Source of the DNA: Parus major
Taxonomy: Eukaryota; Chordata; Aves; Passeriformes; Paridae
Assembly: GCF_001522545.3 (NCBI RefSeq)
Contig: NC_031770.1
Span: 106,990,130 to 107,054,129, forward strand
Reading direction: 5' to 3'
Length of the DNA: 64,000 nucleotides
The notes beneath the pieces were generated by a model that had not been told where the DNA came from, ran no database searches, and saw only the letters and a list, made by a program, of their open reading frames with translations. Every line of letters begins with the position of its first letter. Position 1 is the first letter of the stretch. Below are positions 13,852-25,138 of this stretch, piece after piece. The translations under genes were made by a program, and so were the position numbers.

Positions 13852-13938
13852 TTACATCAGCGTTGGAGAATCAGCTCTGCTGCTAGAAATGGTACTGACA
13901 GTGGTCAGTGCATCTGGCATTTCTTGGGCCTCATAACA
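13852..13938 (-). CDS. Weak candidate for a C-terminal OPN5 exon
   Basis: On the minus strand a CTTTTCAG acceptor (AG at 13940-13939) is followed by an open frame of 28 codons ending in TAA at 13854-13852. It reads CYEAQEMPDALTTV then STISSSRADSPTLM, a Ser/Thr-rich tail like those opsin kinases modify. A minus-strand AATAAA lies about 265 bases further on (13583-13588). The problem is phase. The last visible OPN5 exon ends with two bases of a codon, and joining it directly here would give only about ten residues (stop at 13907-13905). An intervening exon would be needed to use the longer frame. Chance is quite possible. Confidence 0.15.
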   Translation of the reverse strand, partial: CYEAQEMPDALTTVSTISSSRADSPTLM

Positions 13939-15582
13939 CTGAAAAGATATTTTCTCCTTTCATTTCTATCACAGTTGCAGAGCAGTACGCTGAATTTGGT
14001 GGGGTTGCTCCTGGTTAATCTCATTTTTAACTGAGAAAGAGCCCACATTTCCCCTCCTTTCCCTTTTCCCTATGGACCTGGACTGGCTGTTGTGGGTTTT
14101 GTTACCCAGGTACAACTCCAACAAGGCTGCTGTGGTGGGAGATGAGCAAGGCAAAGGAAACACAAGATCTCTTTTTTACATTAGAAACTGGAAAGAGACG
14201 TAGACCATGGACTTCCACGCAGGTGTGCACATATTTTCAGCAGGAAGGGTCTGATCACCTAAACAGAACAGAAATCTCTCTAATACATGTCTGTGATTTC
14301 TTGCTCTACAATATTAAGCATAGACCAGCATCAGGACATTAAATGTGAATGCAATCCTACTGCCAATGAACTGAAACTATAAATACAGCACATTTACACA
14401 AAAAATTACACTTGAAATTATTTCTTAGTAGGACAAACCTTCAGTAATAGAAATATATTTCCATACAATTAATACACCTAAGCCTTGAGATAACAATCAT
14501 ATCGTAGTTATTTTGGGTCAGTATCACTAAAAGTCTCTTGGTATCTTTGTAAATTTAACTCTATTAGAAATAAAATTCCTAAGAATGAAAATGTAGATCA
14601 CAAATCACTAATATGTGTTTTTTCTGAAGGTAATTTTCTCATGTAATTTCCCTGTTGTTGTTTGGTGTATTTTAATTTAATGACTCTGGGATTCCAGATT
14701 TATTATCATGTTCTCAAAAGCTAAATAGCGCAGCTGAAAATATTTTATTCCAACAAATTGTCCATGGCAGTAATTACAGCACTTTATTTCAGCTTGAACT
14801 GCAAGTGTTGCAGAATGACACCTCTCCAAAAAGCTCATCGAGTAACAGTGAAAGCAAAGCTATTTCTTTCATAATAAAGTTTAACTCTGCATCTGCACAT
14901 GACACTGCATTGCACCAACTTTGGATTTTGAAATCACTTCATTAGAAGTGAAGTTTCACGGTGTGAGGGGTCTTTTGAAGCCAGTTCCAGTGTAAACGAT
15001 CCAGCTGTCTGTACAGCAAGGTCAGCACTCATTGCTTCAGCAGCACAGAGCTCCTAAGGTGAGCTCCTAATAGTGTTTAAATTAGGAAAATCCTCAGAAA
15101 TTCAGATGTCAGGATTAAAAAATGGCTGTTTAGAAGTATTGCCAATTTTTAACAATTTTTGTTAGTAGATTAAATAATCTATTCTTGAGTATCCAGTTAG
15201 ACATGTCCCAACTTCTCCGCTTGAGAGCTCTTCCAAAGCCTGAATGTTCCTGTAGTTCAGAAAATCCCATTCCAGCTTTTCCTGCCTTAACTTCCAGCTT
15301 TAATTTTTCCTTCTTTCACCTTCTGAGACTGTGAATAACTCCCTTCATTTACATTTTTATTCTCTCAAAGATATTTATAGACTGATATCATTTTCTCTGA
15401 CCTTTCCTCTTTTAGACGATTTTGCTTAACCCCGTCACCCCCTCACCTCTGTTTCTGGTGCTTATACATTATCATTTTTTTCAGGAGAAAGAAGTGCCTT
15501 TACACCTTCTCTAAAGCTTCCCTTAGCTTTGGGGACAGAACTGCAGACAGACAGGCAGGTTCTCCAGCCACTGATCAATCCA

Positions 15583-15617
<35 letters not shown>
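15583..15617. repeat. Tandem repeat (CCATAAT)x5
   Basis: Five perfect head-to-tail copies of the 7-base unit CCATAAT. It is a short minisatellite-like tract in otherwise unique sequence, with no gene context. Confidence 0.95.
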
Positions 15618-18600
15618 TGTTTGCAGTTCAGGAACAGAGATCTTCAGTGCTCCAAGGAAACCCTTTCTGGTGTTACAGACTGACTCTGTGGATGCAAAAC
15701 CCTAAGGGAAGATCCCTTCCTTGACATGTTTTGCAAGATTTGTGCAGAAAGAGCAAGACTTTCACACCTGCCTCTGATTTTAGGATGGTGAGCCTCTGTG
15801 TATCCCCTTTTAGAAAGCAGAAGATCTTCCCATCTCTATTTTTGTATTTTTTGTCTATTTTGTCTATTTTCTACTCATACCTATTTCCTAAATGTTTCAT
15901 ATTTTTACTATTGTAAGATTATGCTTTATGCAATGTAAACATTATAATTTAAAATATATTGTGTACCACACATGTATCCACAATCTATACCTGAAATTGT
16001 TCTGTGCAATGTCAGGTTTTGGTCAGTGCAATGAATGTTTACTTGTTATTTCATAAATTTCTTAGCTATATTCCACAGAGAATAGGAGACTGACTCCCAA
16101 AACTCCCTTTAGGTGTTACAACCAAATTACAGAACAATGACCATCTTACTGAATCAGGGAACCTACCAAACCTTTATCAGGAGCTTTCATCCATTTGTTG
16201 CACTCACCTGATTTTATACTGAATGTGTCCCTCAGAACAGATCTCTAACAAAACAGATGGGTTTTCTTTTCTATGCCACTGAGACACAAAACTGCAGTCA
16301 GTGACTGGAAAAGGCTCTTTATTCAAAACTAGTGAGGCATCCTGTGAGTTCAGAAGTAATGAGAGCATGAAAATCTGTAACTACACCTTGTATTTCAGGA
16401 GGTTTTGCTCTGGCTTATATGTCCAAGACCCTCTCCCCCAGCTGCAAAGTGAAACAGGCATAACTGGGGAAGTGAAGATCATTCCAGACAGTTAAAAAAC
16501 AGCCCTCACCGTGGGCACCATGTTCCAAGTGAAGGAGAATATGAGCTGAAATCCTGAATAGAATATCCTGAAAAGCAAAGCATGTAGATAAAAGGTCAGT
16601 ATGGGATGCCAAGAGCTGCAGAACAGTGTAAACATGGTGATGGAAATGGTGGAGCTCATCAGCAGCTATCCAGAGAATCTAGTTTCAGGCTGCTAAGTGT
16701 TCTTCTGTGGGCCCAGAGACCTGCAAAGGCCTTTGAAACCTGGGAAAATACAGAGGTGGGGGGGAACCAACCAAACCTTCTTTGAGAGGAGGGAAGAAGA
16801 GAAATCACTGTTATGGTGAACATCGTTGGCCAAGAGCTTCTTACCCAGGATGAGACTCACGTGGGGACATCCTGAGCTGGGAAATGTGACTAAAAAGATG
16901 CCAAAGCAGCTTTCCTGAGGGATGCAGACTGATGTGTCTGAAAGTTCCCTGGTGGGGAGAGGAGGTGGAAACACAAACATAAAATGAATAATGCAGAATT
17001 ACAGGAGAAATAAGTGCCTGGTCATTTAGCAGTTATTCAGATTTATTCTCATGACCAAGAACACCCCATACCCTGTGTAGGTGGAACAGCCTCTAAAAGA
17101 TATTGTCAGCCAAGGGAAAAGTTCCACCAAGGAATTCCATTCACTATCATTGTGCCTGTCATTCATTAATCCCATTCTTTTCATATGAAGACACATTAAT
17201 TTTCTCTTTCACTTTCAACGCCATAAAGCCAAAAATCTTCTGCTCTCAGCAGTCTTGTGCCGTGGGTGAAAAATGTTTTTAACAAGTCACTTGTTAGGTT
17301 GGGTTCTTTTAATTTTCATTACAGGTCTAGAAATAAAATTTGCTACAGCTGCATTCACCTGCATGGACAAATGATCTCTACTGTCTTCCAAAATCCCACT
17401 ACCATAACTTCCATTTTTAGTACTTTATTTTTTCCAACTTCTGTCATAAAAGTTTGTTTAAATCTCCTGTTTCAAGAGCCTCTTCGGGCATTTTAAATCT
17501 TGATATTTCTTCATTGTCAACAGATTTCCAAGTCTGCAGAAGGTTTAAAGTCATTCTTCATCTATGACTGAAAATGACAAATAAATATTTCCATGTCCTC
17601 ATGCTTTGCGTAATTTCACTATTGCTTCAAAGTACAATACTGCTCTCACTACTCTCTTACTCTCAATCTTGGGGTCCAGGTCAGCTCATTATCTAAGTGC
17701 AGTCTTAGCCTGTGTTAATTACTTCCTTCAAGCCATGAACAGCGAATTCAAATAGAATTTTGCCTCTTGGCAGCCCACTCTGAATGTGCACAAAGGTTAC
17801 ATAATAAAAGATCTTCATTTATATCTATTATTCTTGATGACACTATTTTCATTGAAAAACATTTAGTTTAGTGTTTACACACAAAAAGAGGAAATTCCTT
17901 AAAATAACAAGGAGGATGAAATATTGAAAAAGCAATAAATAAATCTTCCTTCAGAGTCATATTCCTTACTCATTCATCACACTGAGTAGGTTTTACACTG
18001 TTGGTGCTTTGACAAAGCTCAGATCACAAAATGGCATACATTTGAAATTTGTAAAACATTTAGAAGAAAAGAGGAAAGTGAGAGATTTGGTCTTTTGATG
18101 ACCTCAGACCAAGCTTACATATCTCAGTTTTATATAATAATCATCAACCTCAGCACAGGGAGAGGGAAAAACTCTCTCCTGAGCATCAGTGGCAAAGTAT
18201 TATCTTTAGAACCATCTGGCTCCAACCTTCAAATCAATTCAAAGCTGACCTTGAACATGTGAATCCATAATGACCCCTCATTCCTCTACCACTGTGATCC
18301 CAAACAGAGCAGAAACTGTGTGAGCTGCTTTATATACAGGTGAACAAAGAGAGTGCTCCAGTTCTCCTTTGTCACTGAACCCAATGAGATCCATTTGCTC
18401 CAATGTTCAGATTCTGCATTTAAATTAAGCACTGCATGCCAAAATGTGCATGTCCTGCTTGGTTCAGGGGAACATCTTTCACTTGAACACATGCTCAGGA
18501 TAAACTTGTCTCTAACTCCTGCACAAGCTGGAATCCTAAACTTTCTCCTAGGGCAAGATATTGTTCAGCCATGGCAAAACAGAGTTTTCAGACAAGAATA

Positions 18601-21600
18601 GTTATGGCACTGAATAAAAAATAAATAAATTTCAATAATGTGAAAATAAATATCTTTAAGTCATATGAAACACATTTATCATTATTCTGGAAGTTCATAT
18701 TTAGGGCTTACTAAACCTCTGAACTCTTTAGGTAGCACATGTATCTAGTACATTTGTTATAGTGGAATCCAACTATGTAACAAATCCAAAAACATCCTAC
18801 ACTCTTTAAAAATATAAAATTCATCCTACCACAAGTGTGTATACACTTCTGGGATGACCCAGCAGCAATTCTGAGGAAAGTACATAATTTTATCAAATAA
18901 AGAGAAAAGCTTCCTGAATTTAAATTAGAGGAAGGGCTGATGCACAAACTGTGAGTTGATTTACCCCTAAATCTGGCCAGAGTAGTCAGCAATTCCTACA
19001 GTTTTACCAACAGTGTTGCTCCAGCTAATCTCATTTTTAGGGACACTGTTCTGATTTACATCACACTTTAGTTATGATAAACACCTAAAGATACAAAGAA
19101 GTTTGCCTGAATGAAGAAAGTAATAAAAGCTGCAGGAAGATGCAGGCAAGCATGTTAATATCTCCATAACCAAGTCTGCAGATATTGTAAAAGATGCTCT
19201 GGATCAATTTGTGGGCACAGTTTGCAACTGTAGTTAAGAAAGTAGTTTGTTTTATGCTGAAAGGTATTTTAAAATGAAAGAACTCGACTTCTGGGGGAAA
19301 ATACAAAGCAATGTATAGGTAGCACAGCAACTCAGTACCTCTGCAAGTTCTCTTCCTTTTTATTCAAACTTCTTTTGCTAAAACATTTCAGAGGAAACAA
19401 TACTTCAGGAAAAATCAACAAAATTCTGCTACATGGTCTGAATATCATTTGATAAAATAGCAACTGCAGAATGGGAGTTCTGGGACATGCCAACAAACAT
19501 CAGATTAAACCTTTGTAATGTTATTGTATAAAGCAATATTAACATCACCATGAATCAGCTACAAAAGAAGTTCAGTTCAGTGTTGCAGAAAATGTGTATT
19601 AAACACAATTCTGAATTAACATTAAACAGGAAATATTAAACAGGAAAGTAATTGAAACTCACAAATGCTTTCTTTCCTTAAAGGAACAACTCAGAAGAAA
19701 GCTTTGCCCTTGAAACTTTGGGTTTTTTTAATAGTCAGCAGAAATATGTGTGGGAGACTCTTTGATTTGCAATTAACTTATTTTTAATAAAATCATATCC
19801 TTCTTGAAAAATAAAATTATAGAGAAACATCAAAATCATTATTTTAAGAATTAAAACTCTGCTTTCACTGAAATGCTTGGTTTTGATCTGTAGTGATGCC
19901 TCCACTTTAAGATAAATCCAAAGGAGAAAAAGGAGATAATAAGAATAATTATGGCTCCTATCCAAGACAAGTTTTTTGGCTGCCTTACTCTGCAGGTCTT
20001 TTCAAGACACATTGTTTTTCTGTTGAATGCATTCGGAACTTACAGAACTTTATTCTCTCAAATAGTTACTAATCCTCATCCTTCCAGGACTTAGTGATTA
20101 AAAATTACTCTGCAGCTGCACTTTGGAAAGGCTCCTCTGTTACCAGTGCTGTGACCCTTCTCACAAACACACCAGTTCTGAATTTTTTTTCATGGTTTGG
20201 ATTGAGGAACATTTTGCCATTTTATATCTCATGAACTGATCTCATAAAGAATTGTGATGAGTAAAATACACAGTGAAAAATTCAGTTATCGAATCTTTCT
20301 GCTTATTTCCAACACACTTCATTGTAATTTTGGCCAGAGAATGATAAAAATGTGTAAAATAATGGTTTGCTCTGTTTGGCTTGGGCTGACTTAATTTCAC
20401 TTCTGCTTTTTTATTACAAAGTTATTTGTAACTCCTAAATTAATCTACAATTTGAGAAAGAGACCTTTCCCCTTTCATTCACAACTGAGTAATGATTATT
20501 TTATATCTCATAAAGTGATCCTGTATATGAATGTGGCACCTCTGACTTTGCCATGACTAAAATCAAAATGTTTCTGAATATTGAAGGACTGAGTCAAAGT
20601 GGGTTTAACACAGCTTGTAGCCTCATGATTTGGAGAGATGCTCACCAGGGAAATCCAGTCAGCTAATATTTCCCCACTGTGTAATTCAGAGCCCTGAGAA
20701 GAGAAGCTCCAACTCAGATTTGTCCTCTAAGGAATCCTTTCCTTCGTGCTCCAGGTCTCCAGTGACTGCAGCAGGAATTTAGGGAGATTAGCTTTGGTAA
20801 ATTAAAACTGGCCTTTATGAATACTTTCCTTCCCCTGAGAGAAAATATTGCCCAAACTATCATTTCTGTTAGTGCTAAGAAGAGCTAAAAAAGGGCATTC
20901 TAAAATATCTGAAGTGAAGGAAAATTTTCAATAAAAAACAAATTTTCTCTGTTTCTTCTTCCTCTGAGTCCTTAGAATATTTTCCCAATGCACAATTTTG
21001 GTCAGGATGGAAAGAACTGTACATTGCACATAGCAATAGGGAGCAAAATAAACCTGTCAGCACGTTTTAATTCATTTACAGAAAGAGGGGCTTGAGCCAG
21101 TAGGGTGGTTTGCCATCAGGTTTTCACTTGCTGTAAGTGAGATGAGCCCTCATGCTTCCAGCTGGGTTTCGTTCATCGCTGTGGAGTCTCTGGGTGCAGA
21201 TATTGTGTATGTCCTGTGGGGCAGAGAGGGAACAATGCTCATTTTGCTCACACCAAGCTGGAAATTAAGTTCCTACATCTGGGAAGTGATTCCTCCAGAT
21301 TATTCTGTTCACTGCACAGGCCAAGAGAAGCCAGCCTGCATTCAGCTTGAGGCACTGGGTGAGATCTCCTTCAGATGTTAAACACAAATCCAGCTACCAA
21401 AAATCCACTGGAAGTTACTTTGAATTTGTGTCCCATTTGACTAAAACCACAGAAGGGATTTTGGCAAACTATAAATTCAACATGTCTGACATTCACAGCA
21501 TATATAAACTCTGTATGTTCTGCAGATGAAATGAATCTCAGTGCAAGATTATGGAACGATCTGCTACAAGAAGCTGTGGAAGTTCATGATTGACTCACTG

Positions 21601-22460
21601 AGCAACAGCAAAAATGCTGGAATTGATAAGGGAATAATATGAATAATAAAATGGTCCTTTATGCTTCAATTGAGGCACTTATGTTTTAGGTCTTTGAAGC
21701 AAATTACTGCAATTCTATTGTTTCACAGACACTTATGTGTGGTGTGGTGTTTGTGACAGTCTACACTGTCAGATTAACATCCACCATTATCTCATTCAGG
21801 CACAAAAGTAAGGTATTTGTCTGCCATAATACAGAACTATACACCAAGAGCATAATTAGTGTTTTCAGGAATTCTACAGGTGTGCAGCACAAATTTTGCC
21901 TGAAGGTTGCAAATAAAAAAAAAAAGAGACATTCTTATGAGACAATTACACTTTGATTTGTCTGGTTTGAGGTTGGTTTTCTTGGTATGAATGGTAAGTG
22001 CTGGGTGGTTGGGGAACTATTGTCTCTCCCTGCTGATTCAGTGCTGATTTATGATGAAAGGCATAGCATTAACAGGCTGAGTACAGAAGGAATTAACACA
22101 ATTGTCTTCCATTTGTTTCACTGGCAATAGAAGTCATCAACACCTTCTGGAGGAAGTTCTTATGATGATGTGAAAGAAAAGAATTAGGAAGACAGGATTG
22201 ACCCAAAACCCATTAAAACCAATGGGACTCTTTTTCCAAACTGTATCAGTGGAGTTGCAGCTGGATCTAAAAATAAGGACTGTCCTCCTGCTTCTCCTTA
22301 CTCACCTACAGTCACTTTACAAATTCTCATGTCAAGAAAAATCCCAAATCAAAACCAAACAATAAGATTCAATGAGCAGTGATTCTTGGTAGATCTTACT
22401 TTGGTACTTTTTGGAACATCATGTTCTTAATGGTATCCTACTCCCCAAAGAAGAAATTAC

Positions 22461-22696
22461 CTTGATTTCTTCAAAGAGCTCTTGGCCTCCAGCCCTCCTG
22501 ACCGGCAGCAGGCAAACTTGCAGTCAATGACCTGGTAAATGATGGGGTTGTACATGGCTGCTGACTTTGCAAGCAGTGTTGGGATCACTGAGAACGGGAT
22601 GGGGACCGAGTCCGGCCGTCCAAAGGCTGACCAGACCGAGACCACGGCGTAAGGGATCCAGGCAATGAGGAACCCTGCGCAGATCAACATTGCCAC
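22461..22696 (-). CDS. OPN5: OPN5 exon: helices 6 and 7, proximal C-tail
   Basis: This exon encodes residues 256-333 plus two bases of codon 334. It starts after a CTCACAAG acceptor with VAMLICAGFLIAWIPYAVV (helix 6, with the WxP bend at W268-P270). Helix 7 follows, with LLAKSAAMYNPIIY, in which K299 is the expected Schiff-base lysine and N305-Y309 is the NPxxY motif. The short helix 8 region has C314 and C318-C319, likely palmitoylation sites by family analogy. The exon ends KKS plus AG at a GTAATT donor (22460-22459). The same frame meets TAA at 22459-22457 if the intron is not removed. The following exon is not identified, so roughly 20 or more residues expected from mammalian OPN5 are missing. 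Confidence 0.93.
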
Positions 22697-24803
22697 CTTG
22701 TGAGAGCAGAAAAGAGACAGTGGGGATTATCCTGAAGAGTCAGAGCCAGGCAGAATACAAGGGAATTGTGTTCCACTGAATGGAAAAGGAAAATGATGAC
22801 TTGCTTTTTCATATAAATTTACATTATGAACAAAATCTGCCTCTTTATCTCCTGCCTGTGTTTCTTCTGCCTGACACAGAACAGTTAATAAGTCTGCTAT
22901 CAGACCCTTAAAAATGCAGTGAAGTCTGACTAAATATGAGGAAACTAAAAGAGAGTTCAGAAAATAATAATAGCTCAATATTGAATTCAAATTATTTAAG
23001 GAGAGAATTCCTTTTGAAACACAGAATCTCCTTTTTAGCATAGTATACTGATAATAGCAGAGCCTGAAGATCTTTTTGTAAAAAAGGATCTTTTGAAAAC
23101 TGAGAATTTAACCGAGAGTAAGAATGCTAGTAAAATGTCTAGATTTATTTCTCCTAACCCATATCATGGATTTGTACTCCATTAGAATGTGTAGCTACTT
23201 TAAAAAGCAAATTTATGTTAAATATTTTAGTTTTGATAAATGAGTTCCTGGTAGATTAGTAGTTGACCTCCATGTAATGTGAGAAAATGTAACCATAAGA
23301 AAGTTTAATATAAATACCAAAGCAAAATTGTTTGGGGCCAAAATACTTTCCCTGAACCAGCCTGTCTGCACTCAGTCACAGCCTGATATTTCAAATGATG
23401 CCATGCCTCATACATCCTGAAAAACATCTCCCTTTATACTGCTGCCATTGACAGATTACTGCTCCATCCACACTGGTAGCAGCACACGTGCACCCATTTG
23501 GAATAAGGCAATTAGCAGGATTAGATTACCAAAAAAATTCACCAGGAAGCACAAGGGGTTTGGACATTGTATAACCTTTCCTGTAGCCTGTTCTTTTTGT
23601 TGTCTCTTTCTTTTTGTTGTCACTGAAAGAACAGTGCAGGTGAGCCCAGGATCTCAAACACAGCCTGTTCGTTATAAATTGTGCTGTGGGGTCAAATGGG
23701 TTATAAGGTACACTAATTTTCCATATTTATATTTATATCCAAGAAAGGAGGGAAAATTACTGGTGTTGTGACTCAGATCACATTGAAGTTTTACATGATT
23801 CTTCCAATATAACAAAAAAAAAAAAAAAAATCCGCAGCCTCAAATCAAAAGTTTATGTTGACCTTCAAAGGAAATTTGCTGAATAACCACAAAAAAAGTT
23901 ACAATTTGAAACATCCTTTTGAAATGCAAGTGCAGTTATACCAGCTGTACTGGCAGCACTGGCTGTGCAGGTACATAGCTGAGATTTTCAGATATGTTTA
24001 GACATAATGTCCCTTATTGATGTATGTTATATAACTCTCAGTTCAACTCACAAATATTGTAATAAAATTTGATCAGCCAAGCAAAGCTTGCTGCTTGTTT
24101 CACTCTTGGCATGGCTTACAGAGGTTGGTGACTCTTTTACAGCTAAGGAATCTGATTTTGTTCAATACAAGCCTTTCTTTTGAGAGATTTCCTGGCACAA
24201 TAACCAGTATCAAGGATCATGGTTGTCTCCGCTGCAGAAAATAGATTCATTCAGAAAAAGAAAACAGGATTTGATCTCAGATGGAAAATTAATTTTAGCA
24301 CTTCAGCATTTTTATCAGCACTTCATGGCTGAGCCTAACTGGTAAATTATTTGCATAGAAACAATTGCAGTGTCACAGGACCAATTTTGGTTTATATCTT
24401 CATTAACAGAGTAACGTAAACTGTCTGAAAATTTTATTTCCCTACTTCAATAATCTGCTCTCTATCTGTTTTCTGTTATAATTCCTATGAACATCAAACA
24501 TTAAATTACCCTTTACATCTGTTTCTGAAAGCAAAGGGTGTTTTATGGAGAGCAGGGCCACAGGGAGATGATATGACTTGTAAAGTCATAAGGGAAAGCT
24601 GTGGCAGAGCTTCAGGGTGAATCATCATCTCAGTGACCCAAGTGCCCTAATCACAGAATTATGTCTCCACTCCTGTTTTTTCCCCATCTTGACAGTAACA
24701 GGGGAGAAAGCTACAAAAAACCACCTTCAGAGCATCATGTCATTGTCTCCAAATCTGCTTCTATGATCCAACACAGCAAACTGAGGAAAACGTTCCTACC
24801 TAC
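22697..24803 (-). other. OPN5: OPN5 intron 4 (phase 0)
   Basis: A 2.1-kb intron with donor GTAGGT after codon K255 and a TCTCACAAG acceptor before V256. It contains ordinary AT-rich sequence and an 18-base poly(A) run on the plus strand near 23813-23830. No transposon or other gene is recognised. Confidence 0.85.
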
Positions 24804-25138
24804 CTTGGTCAGCTTCATTTCAAGAATGTGACTGTTCTGAATCCTGGTATCGTAGTGGGCGACTTCTTTGGTGGATGATTTGACTTTTAAGATTATTTTC
24901 ACATAGGAAAACACAATCACCGCAGTTGGGAACAGGAGGCAGAAGAAAAGGATGCTCAGAACAAAGGCCTGTCCAGCCACTGAAGCTTGTGCCAGCCACC
25001 AGTCCAGAGTGCAGGAGGTCCCAAAGGGCTCGGGGGCGTAGCTCCCCACCCCAGCAAAAGGAACTGTAGCCCAGAACATAGCATAGGCCCAGATTATTGC
25101 CAGGCAGATAAATGCATGGTGCCTCTTAAGCCAGGTAC
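24804..25138 (-). CDS. OPN5: OPN5 exon: helix 4, extracellular loop 2, helix 5, loop 3
   Basis: This 335-base exon encodes the end of G144 through K255. It follows a TTTTCTTCCAG acceptor. It opens with TWLKRHHAF (loop 2) and helix 4 (about 152-174). Extracellular loop 2 contains YAPEPFGTSCTLDWW: E180 sits where opsins carry the E181 counterion (bovine numbering) and C186 is the disulfide partner of C109. Helix 5 is about 199-223 and ends FSYVKII. Loop 3 carries a basic, Ser/Thr-containing KVKSSTKEVAHYDTRI stretch leading to LEMKLTK at the start of helix 6. The exon ends cleanly between codons (phase 0). Confidence 0.95.

Larger units (their letters stand above)
12916..22460. other. Region downstream of visible OPN5 exons; no firm gene
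   Basis: This 9.5 kb holds mostly unique AT-rich sequence. It should contain the last OPN5 intron and, if the intron is short enough, the missing terminal exon and 3' UTR on the minus strand. One weak candidate exon is listed separately at 13852-13938. A five-copy 7-bp repeat lies at 15583-15617. No other gene or transposon is recognised. Confidence 0.45.
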
